Part shown: in pieces, positions 8,627 through 17,881 of the stretch
Layout: each line of letters starts with the position of its first letter
How positions within the stretch are numbered: position 1 is the stretch's first letter
Source: Gemmobacter nectariphilus DSM 15620
GTDB taxonomy: Bacteria; Pseudomonadota; Alphaproteobacteria; Rhodobacterales; Rhodobacteraceae
DNA: 64,000 bases
Direction: 5' to 3'
NCBI RefSeq assembly: GCF_000429765.1
Contig: NZ_AUCM01000005.1
Location: forward strand, 62,001-126,000
Position numbers and translations under genes: made by a program
The notes under the pieces: generated by a model
Told to the model about the DNA's origin: nothing
What the model saw: only the letters and a program-made list of their open reading frames with translations
Databases searched by the model: none

Positions 8627-10066
8627 TTAACCGTGATGCGCCGCGACCGTCTTGAGCACCGAGAAGCCGTAAAGCGCCTCAAAGCCCTTTTCGCGGCCAT
8701 GGCCCGACTTGCCGACCCCGCCGAAGGGCAGTTCGACCCCACCTGCGGCGCCGTAGTTGTTCAAGAACACCTGCCCCGCGCGCAGCCGTTTTGCCATACG
8801 CATCTGGCGGCCGCCGTTTTCAGTCCAGACGCCGGCGACCAGACCGTATTGCGTGCCGTTGGCGATGGCCACCGCGTGGTCATCATCGTCGAACGAGATG
8901 ACCACCTGCGCGGGCCCGAAGATTTCGTCCTGTGCCAGGCGGTGCGTGCCCGGCACGTCGGCCATCAGGGTCGGCGCCACATAGAACCCGCCCTTGGGGG
9001 CATCCGCCACGATCTGGCCGCGCGCGGCGATGGTCAGATCGCCTGACAGGGCCAGCATCCCCTCGATCAGTTCCTTTTGCCGGGCCGAGATCACCGGGCC
9101 CACGTCCAGATCCGCCAGCGCGGGTCCCACCTTGAGCGCAGCATAACGCGCGGCCATGCGTTCCACCACTTCGGCATATTTCGAGCGGTGGACCAGGATG
9201 CGCGAGGAGGCGGAGCAGGTCTGCCCTGCGTTCTGGATCCCGGCGTTCACGAGGAACGGCAGCGCCTTGTCGAGATCGGCATCTTCGAACACCAGTTGCG
9301 GCGACTTGCCGCCCAGCTCCAGCGTGACTGGCACCACGTTGCGCGCCGCCGCCGACTGGATCAGCTGGCCGACCCCGACCGAGCCGGTGAAGCTGATATG
9401 ATGGATGCCCGGATGCGAGGACAGCGCCGCCCCCGCCTCTTCGCCCAGACCGGGGACGATGTTCAGGGCACCCTTCGGCATCCCGGCTTCTTCCGCGATG
9501 CGGCCAAAGGCCAGCGCGGTGAGGCACGCCTCTTCGGCCGGCTTCAGCACCGCCGCATTGCCCATGGCGAGTGCAGCCCCGACCGAGCGGCCAAGGATCT
9601 GCATCGGGTAGTTCCAGGGGATGATGTGGCCGGTCACGCCATGCGGCTCGCGCAGGGTATAGACGGTGTAGCCATCGAGGAAGGGGATGGTCTCGCCATG
9701 GAACTTGTCGCAGGCGCCGGCATAGAATTCCATGTAGCGCGCCATCGCGATGGCGTCGGCCTTGGCCTGTTTCAGCGGCTTGCCGACATCGCGGGCCTCG
9801 ATCTGCGCCAGATCGTCGGCGCGGGCCAAGATCATCTGGCCGATCCTTGCCAGCAGGCGGCCACGTTCGAACGCAGGCATCCGGCCCCATTCGCCGTGCA
9901 AGGCGGCCTCGGCGGCGGCGACCGCCTCGTCGATGTCGGTGGCGAGGCCGCGCGGGATTTCGCCCCAGGTCTCGCCGGTCGAGGGGTCTTCAAGGCCCAG
10001 CGTATCGGCGGTGCGGCGCCATTGACCGTTGATCAGGATTTCGCGGCTGTCAAACCAGAGTGTCAT
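8627..10066 (-). CDS. NAD(P)-dependent aldehyde dehydrogenase
   Basis: This 479-residue cytoplasmic enzyme oxidises an aldehyde to its acid. It has the family core: IIPWNYPMQILGRSVGAALA, the catalytic Glu in [12 protein letters not shown], the catalytic Cys in NAGQTCSASSRI, and the EIFGPAQVV cofactor motif. The substrate cannot be read from sequence. Its start overlaps the upstream ABC ATPase by 17 bases, so it is the last gene of the transporter operon and probably acts on a product of the imported compound. Its 3' end is flanked by a reverse gene-end repeat. Confidence 0.9.
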   Translation of the reverse strand: MTLWFDSREILINGQWRRTADTLGLEDPSTGETWGEIPRGLATDIDEAVAAAEAALHGEWGRMPAFERGRLLARIGQMILARADDLAQIEARDVGKPLKQAKADAIAMARYMEFYAGACDKFHGETIPFLDGYTVYTLREPHGVTGHIIPWNYPMQILGRSVGAALAMGNAAVLKPAEEACLTALAFGRIAEEAGMPKGALNIVPGLGEEAGAALSSHPGIHHISFTGSVGVGQLIQSAAARNVVPVTLELGGKSPQLVFEDADLDKALPFLVNAGIQNAGQTCSASSRILVHRSKYAEVVERMAARYAALKVGPALADLDVGPVISARQKELIEGMLALSGDLTIAARGQIVADAPKGGFYVAPTLMADVPGTHRLAQDEIFGPAQVVISFDDDDHAVAIANGTQYGLVAGVWTENGGRQMRMAKRLRAGQVFLNNYGAAGGVELPFGGVGKSGHGREKGFEALYGFSVLKTVAAHHG

Positions 10067-11651
10067 TGTCTTGCATCCATTCGGACGGGATCACGGGCGT
10101 CGCCGCGATCAGTTGGCGGGTATACGGGTGCTGAGGCGCGCTGAAGACGGTTTCCGTCTGGCCCTGTTCGACAATCTGGCCTGACTGCATCACCATCACG
10201 CGGTCGGTGATTGCCCGCACGACATGCAGATCGTGGCTGATGAACAGATATGAGAGGCCATGGCTGGCCTGCAGATCGGCCAGCAGATCAAGGATCTGGG
10301 CGCGCACCCGCACATCCAGCGCCGAGACCGCCTCGTCCAGCACGATCAGCCGGGGGCGCACGATCAGCGCGCGGGCAATGGCGATGCGCTGGCGCTGGCC
10401 GCCGGAAAATTCGTGGATGTATTTCTGGGCGTCAGCCGGTTTCAGGCCCACTTCGCTCAGCGCCTGTGCCACGCGGTCGTGCTGTTCGGCCTGCGGGGTC
10501 GGCACCAGATGGAAGGGTTCGGCCACCAGCCGCCCCACCTTCCAGCGCGGGTTGAAGCTGCCATAGGGGTCTTGAAACACCACCTGCATCTTGGCGCGCA
10601 GGGCGGGGGTCATGCCACCTGCGCCAATCTCGGCGCCGTCCAGCCGGATGGTGCCGCCTTGGGTTTCCTCCAACCCAAGGATCGCGCGGGTCAGCGTGGA
10701 TTTGCCACAGCCCGATTCCCCCACCAGTCCCAGCGATTCCCCTTGCCGCAAGGTGAAGGACACGCCCTTGACCGCCTCGAGCCGGGGCGCGGGGCCGGTC
10801 AGCGACTTGCGCGGCAAGGCATAGCTGCGGCGCACGTCCTGCACCTGCAGCAGCGGGGTTTCGGTCACCTCGGCCGTGCGCACCGGATGATGGGCCGATG
10901 CGGCGAACAGCCGGCGCGTATAGTCATGCGTGCGGGCGCGGAACAGCGCCTCGGTCGGGCCCTGTTCGACGATGCGGCCATGCTGCATCACCGCGACATG
11001 GTCGGCAATACCCGCGACCACGGCCAGGTCATGGGTGATCAGCATCAGCCCCATGCCTTCCTCGGCCACCAGCCCCTTGAGCAAGTCAAGGATCTGCGCC
11101 TGGGTCGTCACATCGAGGGCGGTCGTCGGCTCGTCGGCCACCAGCAGCTTGGGACGCAAGGCGATGGCCATGGCGATGCAGACCCGCTGGCGCTGACCGC
11201 CCGACAGTTCATGCGGAAAGCGCGCCAGGGGAAAGCGGTCCGCGGTCAGACCCACGCGGTCCAGCTTTTCGCGCGCGACCTTCAGCGCATCGGCGCGGGT
11301 CGCGGCACCGTGGATCACCAGCGCCTCGGCCACCTGATCGCCGATGGTCTGCACCGGGTTCAGCGCGGTCATCGGTTCTTGAAAGATCATCCCGATGTCG
11401 CGGCCCCGGATCCCGCACATCTGGGGTTCGGTCTGCGCCAGCAGGTCGGTGCCATCCAGCACGATCCGCCCCGAGGTTTTCGCCCCGTTCGGCAGCAGTT
11501 GCATGGCGGAAAACGCGGTCAGCGACTTGCCCGAGCCGCTTTCGCCGACCAGGCCGAACACCTCGCCCCGCGCCATGTCGAACGAGACGCCATGCAGGAT
11601 TTCGGTCCCGTGGATCGCGAGTTTGAGGTTCTGAACGGAAAGCAGGGTCAT
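10050..11651 (-). CDS. Peptide/nickel-type ABC transporter, fused double ATPase
   Basis: The 533-residue protein contains two complete ABC ATPase domains in tandem, equivalent to DppD plus DppF. The first has a Walker A GESGSGKS, the signature LSGGQRQRV and Walker B LLVADEPT. The second has [17 protein letters not shown] and LIVLDEAVS. It should energise import through the two permeases encoded directly upstream. It shares four bases (ATGA type) with the permease gene before it and 17 with the dehydrogenase after it, so translation is coupled along the operon. Confidence 0.95.
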   Translation of the reverse strand: MTLLSVQNLKLAIHGTEILHGVSFDMARGEVFGLVGESGSGKSLTAFSAMQLLPNGAKTSGRIVLDGTDLLAQTEPQMCGIRGRDIGMIFQEPMTALNPVQTIGDQVAEALVIHGAATRADALKVAREKLDRVGLTADRFPLARFPHELSGGQRQRVCIAMAIALRPKLLVADEPTTALDVTTQAQILDLLKGLVAEEGMGLMLITHDLAVVAGIADHVAVMQHGRIVEQGPTEALFRARTHDYTRRLFAASAHHPVRTAEVTETPLLQVQDVRRSYALPRKSLTGPAPRLEAVKGVSFTLRQGESLGLVGESGCGKSTLTRAILGLEETQGGTIRLDGAEIGAGGMTPALRAKMQVVFQDPYGSFNPRWKVGRLVAEPFHLVPTPQAEQHDRVAQALSEVGLKPADAQKYIHEFSGGQRQRIAIARALIVRPRLIVLDEAVSALDVRVRAQILDLLADLQASHGLSYLFISHDLHVVRAITDRVMVMQSGQIVEQGQTETVFSAPQHPYTRQLIAATPVIPSEWMQDNDTLV

Positions 11652-12469
11652 CGAGCACGCCTCAGGCGGGGGTCCAGAAGATCGCGCAGGCCATCGCCCA
11701 TCAGGTTCAGGCCCAGCACCGTCAGCACGATGGCAAGGCCGGGCAGAATGGCCATGTGCGGGGCCATGGCGATCATGGTCTGCGCCTCGGCCAGCATCCG
11801 GCCCCAGGACGGGATGGGCGGCTGCGCGCCAAGGCCGACATAGGACAGCCCGGCCTCGGCCAGAATGCCAAGGCTGAACTGGATGGTGCCCTGGACGATC
11901 AGCAGGTTGGCGATATTGGGCAGGATATGTTCAAAACTGATCCGCGCCCGCCCCTTGCCTGCGACTTCAGCCGCGCGGATGTAATCCAGCGTCCACAGGC
12001 TCAGCGCGCCGCCACGGGTGACGCGGGCAAAGACCGGGATGTTGAAGATGCCGATCGCAATGATCGCATTGGTGGCCGAGGGGCCAAAGACAGCCGTGAT
12101 CAGGATGGCAATGACCAGCGAGGGGAAGGCGAACACCAGATCGTTGCCGCGCATCACCACCTCGTCCACCAGCGAGCCGCGCTTTGCGGCCGCCAACAGG
12201 CCAAGCGGCACCCCAAAACCCATGCCGATGCCCACCGCAAGGATCGCCACCGCAATCGAGGTGCGCGCCCCCACCATCAGCATCGACAGGATGTCGCGCC
12301 CGAAATGGTCGGTGCCTAGGGGAAAGCCCGGCGTGCCGATGGGCTTGAGCTTGGAGGCCACGGCCAACTGTTCCACCGGCACCGGCACCCAGACCAGCGA
12401 CACCAGCGCGGCGATGGCAAAGACACCGGCGAGGACGGCGCCGACAACCAGCATAAGGCGGCCCTTCAT
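11648..12469 (-). CDS. Peptide/nickel-type ABC transporter permease (DppC type)
   Basis: The 273-residue inner-membrane permease has an N-terminal span, the conserved GTDHFGRDILSMLMVGAR motif of the DppC/OppC N-terminal domain, and the EAA-loop region EVAGKGRARISFEHILPN that contacts the ATPase. It ends with a typical [19 protein letters not shown] tail. It overlaps its neighbours on both sides by four bases. Confidence 0.95.
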   Translation of the reverse strand: MKGRLMLVVGAVLAGVFAIAALVSLVWVPVPVEQLAVASKLKPIGTPGFPLGTDHFGRDILSMLMVGARTSIAVAILAVGIGMGFGVPLGLLAAAKRGSLVDEVVMRGNDLVFAFPSLVIAILITAVFGPSATNAIIAIGIFNIPVFARVTRGGALSLWTLDYIRAAEVAGKGRARISFEHILPNIANLLIVQGTIQFSLGILAEAGLSYVGLGAQPPIPSWGRMLAEAQTMIAMAPHMAILPGLAIVLTVLGLNLMGDGLRDLLDPRLRRAR

Positions 12470-13413
12470 GCGCGGCTCCGCAGGCGGGGGTCGACCAGCG
12501 CATAGGCCAGATCGACAAGGAAATTCACAAGGATCACGGCACCGACCAGCAGCATGACGACAGATTCAACCACGATCAGATCGCGCTGGGTGATGCCCTG
12601 AAAGATCAGCCGCCCCAGACCGGGCAGGAAGAACACGTTTTCAATGATGATCGCACCAGCCAGCAGAAAGCTGAATTGCAGGCCAAGGATGGTCAGCACC
12701 GGGATCAGCGCGTTGCGAAAGGCATGGCGCAGCACGGCCTGCGCGCGGTTCAGCCCCTTGGCGCGGGCGGTGCGGATATAGTCCTGGCTGAGCGTCTCCA
12801 GCACCGAGGACCGCATGACCCGCGCCAGGATCGACGCCTGCGGCAGCGCCAGCGCAAAGGCCGGCAGCGTCAGGGCGCGGAAGTTGACCCATATCCCCTT
12901 GTCCCAGCCGGGAAACCCGCCTGACGGGAACCAGCGCAGCTTGACCGCAAAGATCAGCACCAGGATCATGGCGAACCAGAAGTTCGGCACCGCAACGCCC
13001 AGCTGCGTGGTGGCCATCACCCCCAGATCGGTCGGCTTGCCCTGCCGCGCGGCGGCGATCAGCCCGACGGGAATCGCGATCACCGTCGACAGCACCAGCG
13101 CATACAGCGTCAGCGGCAACGATACCTGCACCCGCGCCGCCACCAGTTCGGCCACCGGCACGCGATAGGTATAGGACGTGCCGAAATCCCCCTGCAAAAG
13201 CCCGCCCAGCCACGAGACATAGCGCACCAGCACCGACCCGTTCAGCCCCAGCTGCTCGCGCAGCGCGGCGACGGTATCGGGCGAGGCGTTCATGCCCAGC
13301 ATGTAGCTGGCCGGGTCACCGGGAATCACCTCGATGACCGCAAAGATGACCACGCTCGCCACCAGAAGGCTGAGCGCAAGGGATACAAGGCGTGATAAGG
13401 CGTAGCGCAGCAT
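12466..13413 (-). CDS. Peptide/nickel-type ABC transporter permease (DppB type)
   Basis: The 315-residue permease begins with a membrane span (LSLALSLLVASVVIFAVIEV), followed by the DppB hallmark PGDPASYMLG. The late EAA region SQDYIRTARAKGLNRAQAV should contact the ATPase. It is the first gene of a minus-strand operon with a DppC-type permease, a double ATPase and an aldehyde dehydrogenase. No extracytoplasmic binding protein gene is present in the operon or within the window, which is unusual for this family, so the ligand is unknown. Confidence 0.95.
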   Translation of the reverse strand: MLRYALSRLVSLALSLLVASVVIFAVIEVIPGDPASYMLGMNASPDTVAALREQLGLNGSVLVRYVSWLGGLLQGDFGTSYTYRVPVAELVAARVQVSLPLTLYALVLSTVIAIPVGLIAAARQGKPTDLGVMATTQLGVAVPNFWFAMILVLIFAVKLRWFPSGGFPGWDKGIWVNFRALTLPAFALALPQASILARVMRSSVLETLSQDYIRTARAKGLNRAQAVLRHAFRNALIPVLTILGLQFSFLLAGAIIIENVFFLPGLGRLIFQGITQRDLIVVESVVMLLVGAVILVNFLVDLAYALVDPRLRSRA

Positions 13414-13518
13414 TCCGTCGTCCTTTGTCGTGGCGCACGCTAACGGCGAGGCGGGGCGGGGTCCAGAGCAGATCGGCGGAACGCCGCCGCCCCAGGGCCC
13501 TTGCCGGACCGAAGGGGC

Positions 13519-13546
13519 TTGCGCAAGGCCGGGGGTCGGCTATCCC
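13519..13546 (+). promoter_or_regulatory. Possible promoter of the lytic transglycosylase gene
   Basis: TTGCGC (13519-13524) and TATCCC (13541-13546) are separated by 16 bases and lie 34 bases upstream of the ATG. The match to the sigma-70 consensus is only moderate. Confidence 0.35.
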
Positions 13547-13579
13547 TTGGCCCTGAAACCTTTTTGGCAGGAGCCACCC

Positions 13580-14068
13580 ATGGCGCGCATCACAGGACGG
13601 ATGATCGTGACGGCCGGCCTGGTGGCGCTGATGCTGGCCGGATGCAGCCCGGTGCAACGCCGCGATGGCTCGCAGAGCACGCTGGGCATGTCGAGTTCGG
13701 GATCGCACGCCCCCTCGCCGGAACTGCGCCAGCTGATCGACAAATACGCGCGCGAACATCAGGTGCCGGCCTCGCTGGTGCATCGGGTCGTGCAACGCGA
13801 AAGCCGCTACAACCCCGGCGCGCGCAACGGTCCCTATTACGGGCTGATGCAGATGCTGCCGCAGACCGCGCAGACCATGGGGTATCGCGGTGCGCCCTCG
13901 GGCCTGCTGGATGCCGAAACGAACCTGAAATACGGCGTCAAATACCTGCGCGGCGCCTGGCTGGTGGCCGATGGCAACCCGGACCGCGCGATCCAGTGGT
14001 ATTCCAACGGCTATTACTATGAGGCCAAGCGCCGGGGCATGTTGCGCGAGACGGGCCTGCGCAACTGA
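13580..14068 (+). CDS. Lipoprotein lytic transglycosylase (SLT domain)
   Basis: The 162-residue protein has a lipoprotein signal, with the LMLAGC lipobox near residue 22, so it should be anchored in the periplasmic face of a membrane. Residues 50-155 form a soluble lytic transglycosylase domain: VPASLVHRVVQRESRYNP with the catalytic Glu, GLMQMLPQTAQTMGY, and the substrate-groove IQWYSNGYYYEAKRRG block. Such enzymes cleave the MurNAc-GlcNAc bond of peptidoglycan to give 1,6-anhydro ends. An AGGAG site seven bases upstream supports the ATG at 13580 over an in-frame start at 13430. Confidence 0.9.
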   Translation: MARITGRMIVTAGLVALMLAGCSPVQRRDGSQSTLGMSSSGSHAPSPELRQLIDKYAREHQVPASLVHRVVQRESRYNPGARNGPYYGLMQMLPQTAQTMGYRGAPSGLLDAETNLKYGVKYLRGAWLVADGNPDRAIQWYSNGYYYEAKRRGMLRETGLRN

Positions 14069-14188
14069 CGGCGGGCGGCGCCGAGCGATTTCCGTCACAC
14101 CTTGCAGGCGAACGCCCCCTCAGGGCCGCATTCTGCTCACGCTCTTGCCGGGTTTTGCGTCATCATGGGTCTCGTTGAACGGGAAGGC

Positions 14189-15829
14189 ATGATGACGGAT
14201 ACCGGATTGGACAGGGAACGGCCCCGGCCGACACTCGCGCGGGGCGTGCGCCGGGCACTTCTGCTGGTCGCGCTGTTCATTGTCGAACTGGTGCTGCTGG
14301 CGCTGGCCTATCAGTTCCTTGCCCGCATCGAATGCCAGGCCACCGATGCCGAAACGCTGTGCCGCGGGCTGCGCAGCCTGGTGGCGCGGGCCTTGTCGGT
14401 CTTTGCGGTCGGGGCCTTGCTGCTGTGGGCACGGCCCGGCCTTGCCTCGCGCTTTGCACGGATGGCGGCACGGCACCCCTCGCCAGGGCAATGGACGGCG
14501 CTGCACTTTGGCGGGGTCGCGCTGCTGCTGGTGCCGCTGTTCCTGGCCGCTGGCGAGGACATGGCCCCCCAGTTCGGCACGCTGGCCCCCTTCTGGGGCG
14601 CCGGTGCGCTGGCGGCGGCGCTTGGCGGCATCCTGTGGCTGGCCCCGCCAGAGGTCTGGCGCCGGGCCGCCGGGGCCGATGCGCGGCTGGCCATCGCGGC
14701 GCTGGCCTGCGCGCTGATCCTGCCCGATCTGACCGACCTGATCTTGCCGCTGTGGTGGCACTGGCCGCAACTGACCTCGGTGACCTTTCACGCCATCGCA
14801 GGGCTGCTGCGCACCATCGGTGCCCCGGTCTATGAGGACGCGGCGGGCTATATCATCGGGGTCGGGGATTTCTACGTCCACATCGCCCAGCAATGTTCGG
14901 GGATCGAAGGGCTGGCCCTGGTGACCGGCTTTACCCTGCTGTATGGTGCCCTGTTCCGCCAGCAGATCCGGGTGCCGCATTACTGGCTGGTGGTGCTGCC
15001 GCTGGGGCTGCTGCTCAGCTGGGCGCTGAACGTGCTGCGCATCGCGGTGCTGATCGTGATCGGCGATCTGGTCTCGCCGCAGCTGGCGGTGAACGGGTTC
15101 CATTCCTATGCGGGCTGGCTGTTCTTTACGCTGCTGGCCCTTGGGTTGATGTGGTTCGTCCACGCAACGCCCTGGCTGCACCGCAGCCCGGCTGACCGCC
15201 CCCCTGCCCCGCCCCTGCGGCAGGATTGGGACGCCGCACGCATCCTGCCCTTCGTCGCCTTCATGCTGGTCTCGACCATGGCGGCCGCGTTCTTCTTTCA
15301 CCCCGAACTTGGCTATCCGCTGAAGGCCGTGGTGATGGCGGTGGTGCTGGCCGCCTTCTGGCCGGCCTACCGCACGCGCGAATGGCGCCCGTCGGCCGCT
15401 GCGATTGTGGCGGGGCTTGCGGTCGGGGTGTTCTGGGTGCTGGCCGCTCCCGCCGACAACATGGAGGCCTTTGTCCTGTCGCAGTTGCTGACCGGGCTGG
15501 GCAGCACCGCGCTGACGATCTGGATCATCTGCCGGGTGATCGGCACCGTTGCCCTGGTCCCACTGATCGAGGAGCTGCTGTTTCGCGGCTATATCCTAAC
15601 CCGGCTGGACCGGGGCGGCATCGGCTGGCGGGTGGCGGCGCTGCTGGTGTCCAGCGCGCTTTTCGGGCTGCTGCACGGGCGCTGGTGGGATGCGGCGCTG
15701 GCAGGGCTGGTCTTCGGGCTGCTGGCGCTATGGCGCGGGCGGCTGTCCGATGCGGTCTGGGCCCATGTCGCGGCCAATGCAGTGGTGGCCGGCGTTGCGC
15801 TTGTTCATGGCGACTGGGCGCTGATCTGA
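14189..15829 (+). CDS. xrtE: Exosortase E/CPBP-type protease fusion (VPEID-CTERM system)
   Basis: This polytopic inner-membrane protein joins an exosortase domain to a CAAX/CPBP-type intramembrane protease. The exosortase triad is visible as C236 (QQCSGIEG), R284 (NVLRIAVL) and H305 (FHSYAG). The C-terminal half carries CPBP motifs: E461-E462 with R466 in EELLFRGY, H496 in FGLLHG, and H526/N530 in HVAAN. This fused architecture is the known exosortase E type, which processes proteins with a VPEID-CTERM tail; a matching substrate is encoded immediately downstream on the opposite strand. Tandem ATGs at 14189 and 14192 follow GGAAGG. An earlier ATG at 14165 is possible. Confidence 0.92.
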   Translation: MMTDTGLDRERPRPTLARGVRRALLLVALFIVELVLLALAYQFLARIECQATDAETLCRGLRSLVARALSVFAVGALLLWARPGLASRFARMAARHPSPGQWTALHFGGVALLLVPLFLAAGEDMAPQFGTLAPFWGAGALAAALGGILWLAPPEVWRRAAGADARLAIAALACALILPDLTDLILPLWWHWPQLTSVTFHAIAGLLRTIGAPVYEDAAGYIIGVGDFYVHIAQQCSGIEGLALVTGFTLLYGALFRQQIRVPHYWLVVLPLGLLLSWALNVLRIAVLIVIGDLVSPQLAVNGFHSYAGWLFFTLLALGLMWFVHATPWLHRSPADRPPAPPLRQDWDAARILPFVAFMLVSTMAAAFFFHPELGYPLKAVVMAVVLAAFWPAYRTREWRPSAAAIVAGLAVGVFWVLAAPADNMEAFVLSQLLTGLGSTALTIWIICRVIGTVALVPLIEELLFRGYILTRLDRGGIGWRVAALLVSSALFGLLHGRWWDAALAGLVFGLLALWRGRLSDAVWAHVAANAVVAGVALVHGDWALI

Positions 15830-15840
15830 TCGGCCCATGA

Positions 15841-15873
15841 AAAAGGGCGCTGCGGGCAATACCCGCAGCGCCC
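15841..15873 (-). terminator. Terminator between xrtE and the VPEID-CTERM gene
   Basis: A 12-bp perfect stem (GGGCGCTGCGGG / CCCGCAGCGCCC, five-base loop) at 15845-15873 ends in a T-run on the minus strand. It lies 20 bases after the VPEID-CTERM gene stop and separates the convergent pair. Confidence 0.85.
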
Positions 15874-15893
15874 CCAGGGTCATGCGCTGACGC

Positions 15894-16127
15894 TCAGGCG
15901 CGACGACGGTTGCGTTCCCACGCAAAGGCAAGCGCCGCTGCAATTGCGGCGACAGCCAGAAGCGCGGTCGAACCATCGATTTCGGGTACGCTGGCGGGCT
16001 GGGTCGGCGTGGTCGAACCACCCGAACCACCCCACGGCCACCACCACCACAGCGACTGGGCCATCGCAGGCGCAGACGACAGGGCCAGAGCCATCGCAGC
16101 AGCAAATGCAGACTTCAGAGAATTCAT
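15894..16127 (-). CDS. VPEID-CTERM sorting domain protein
   Basis: This 77-residue protein is the probable exosortase E substrate. It has an N-terminal signal peptide (residues 1 to about 23, cleaved near AMA-Q), a very short mature region with the tryptophan run WWWWPWGG (27-34) and a Ser/Gly/Thr linker. It ends with the sorting signal: VPEID at 47-51, a hydrophobic helix (STALLAVAAIAAALAFAW) and a basic ERNRRR tail. A GAGGAG site seven bases upstream supports the ATG at 16127. After processing only about 25 residues would remain, too few for an enzyme, so a structural, envelope or signalling role is more likely. It converges on xrtE. Confidence 0.92.
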   Translation of the reverse strand: MNSLKSAFAAAMALALSSAPAMAQSLWWWWPWGGSGGSTTPTQPASVPEIDGSTALLAVAAIAAALAFAWERNRRRA

Positions 16128-16166
16128 GCCGAAGCTCCTCAAATTCCGTTCTCTTGTCTTTGAAAA

Positions 16167-16253
16167 GCCACAATCGGACCCATGAAAACAAGAGAAAAAT
16201 CCGATTGGCCACAATCTGGCCCTGATTGACAACCGGCAGGGGCATCAATCAGG
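16167..16253 (-). promoter_or_regulatory. Repeats upstream of the VPEID-CTERM gene
   Basis: GCCACAATC occurs twice in direct orientation (16167-16175 and 16208-16216), 41 bases apart or about four helical turns. An inverted repeat CCTGATTG / CAATCAGG lies at 16221-16228 and 16246-16253. These are candidate regulator sites; no family can be named. Confidence 0.35.
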
Positions 16254-16373
16254 AAATGTGCCGGGCATTGTTTCCAGATCGAACCTGAACGGCTGACCGC
16301 CATTTTGGCGCAGCGCCCGATTCTGCGGCAGGCCCCTTGCGGCGGGGCCTTGTGATTCGCCCGCCTTGCCGGA

Positions 16374-17873
16374 TCAGAGCGCAACCGCGCGCAGCACCAC
16401 GAACAGCAGCGCGGCCAGCAAGGCGGTGGCCGGAACCGTGACGACCCAGGCCGCAACCATGGTCAGCACATGCGAGCGGCGCACCAGCTTGCGGCGGGTG
16501 CGTTCCTCGGGGGCGACGGGTTTGCCCTTGAGCAAGCCCAGCTGGCGCGCCCGCCGTTCGGAATGCCATTCGCGGTAAAAGCCGACGCCAAAGATCGCGC
16601 CCACGGCGATATGGGTGGACGACACCGGCAGCCCCAGCCAGCTGGCCACGATGACCGTGATCGCCGCAGACAGCGCGACGCAAAAGGCCCGCACCGGGTT
16701 GAGCTTGGTGATCTCGGTGCCCACCAGCCGGATCAGCCGGGGGCCGAACAGCATCAGACCGAACGAAATGCCCGCCGCGCCGATCAGCATCACCCACAGC
16801 GGGATCGACACCTTGCCGGCAACCTGCCCATCCCCCAGCGCATGAACGATCGCGGCCAGCGGGCCGACGGCATTGGCCACATCGTTCGCGCCATGCGCAA
16901 AGGACAGCAGCGCGGCCGACACCACCAGCGGCAGGCCGAACAGCTTTTTCAGCGACTTCTTGCGGTTCTCCAGCCCGGCGGACTGGCGGCGCACCACCGG
17001 CACCGCGGCAGCCCAGACCGCCACGCCAACCGCAAGCCCGATCAGCACCGCCGTGCCCGGCCCGATCTTCATGATCTTGGACAGGCCCTTGAGCGCCAGA
17101 TAGGCGGTGAACGCCCCCGCCATCAGCCCGACCAGCAACGGCACCCAGCGGCGCGCGGCGGCGATCTTGTCCTCGGCATAGATCATGCGGGGCTTGATGA
17201 AGGCCAGGAAGCCCGCCGCGATCACCCCGCCCATCACGGGCGAGATCACCCAGCTGGCCGCGATCTTGGCAAGGTTGGGCCAGTTCACCGCCATGAAGCC
17301 TGCCGCGACGATCCCCGCGCCCATCACGCCGCCAACGATCGAATGCGTGGTCGAAACCGGCGCGCCAAGCCAGGTCGCCAGGTTCAGCCACAGCGCCGAG
17401 GCCAGCAGCGCCGCCATCATCGCCCAGACAAAGACCTGCCCATTGCCCAGCGCATCGGGCGCGATGATCCCCCCCGAGATGGTCGAGACCACATCGCCCC
17501 CGGCGATCAGCGCGCCTGCCGTTTCGCAGATCGCCGCAATCAGCAGCGCCCCGCCCATGGTCAGCGCATTGGCGCCCACCGCCGGGCCCATGTTGTTGGC
17601 CACATCGTTCGCCCCGATGTTCAGCGCCATATAGGCCCCGAACACCGCCGCCGCGATCACCGCCAGCCGGTCGGGCGAGCCGCCGGTGAACACGGCCGCA
17701 GCGATGGCGACAACGGCCACAAAGGCCAGCGCCACGCCCGGCGCGACCAGCGGCCGCGCAACATACTGGGTCGCCAGTTCCAGCGTGCCGATCCGCCCGA
17801 GATCCTTGTCGAGCGTCTTCCAGCGGTTGATCGGCGCGTTGGTCGGCGCGTTGGTCGGCGGCGGGGTGTCCAT
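16374..17873 (-). CDS. Inorganic phosphate transporter, Pit family
   Basis: This roughly 499-residue inner-membrane protein has the duplicated Pit/PHO4 signature, GANDVANNMGPAVGANAL in the N-terminal half and GANDVANAVGPLAAIVHAL in the C-terminal half, with ten or more spans. Pit proteins import metal-phosphate with protons. The N-terminal extension rich in Pro, Thr and Asn (PPPTNAPTNAPINRW) is cytosolic or periplasmic and variable in the family. The start is either ATG 17873 or ATG 17888; the second overlaps a Pho-box-like sequence. The gene is monocistronic here, between the VPEID-CTERM gene and a Nudix gene. Confidence 0.92.
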   Translation of the reverse strand: MDTPPPTNAPTNAPINRWKTLDKDLGRIGTLELATQYVARPLVAPGVALAFVAVVAIAAAVFTGGSPDRLAVIAAAVFGAYMALNIGANDVANNMGPAVGANALTMGGALLIAAICETAGALIAGGDVVSTISGGIIAPDALGNGQVFVWAMMAALLASALWLNLATWLGAPVSTTHSIVGGVMGAGIVAAGFMAVNWPNLAKIAASWVISPVMGGVIAAGFLAFIKPRMIYAEDKIAAARRWVPLLVGLMAGAFTAYLALKGLSKIMKIGPGTAVLIGLAVGVAVWAAAVPVVRRQSAGLENRKKSLKKLFGLPLVVSAALLSFAHGANDVANAVGPLAAIVHALGDGQVAGKVSIPLWVMLIGAAGISFGLMLFGPRLIRLVGTEITKLNPVRAFCVALSAAITVIVASWLGLPVSSTHIAVGAIFGVGFYREWHSERRARQLGLLKGKPVAPEERTRRKLVRRSHVLTMVAAWVVTVPATALLAALLFVVLRAVAL

Positions 17874-17881
17874 GGCGGGCC

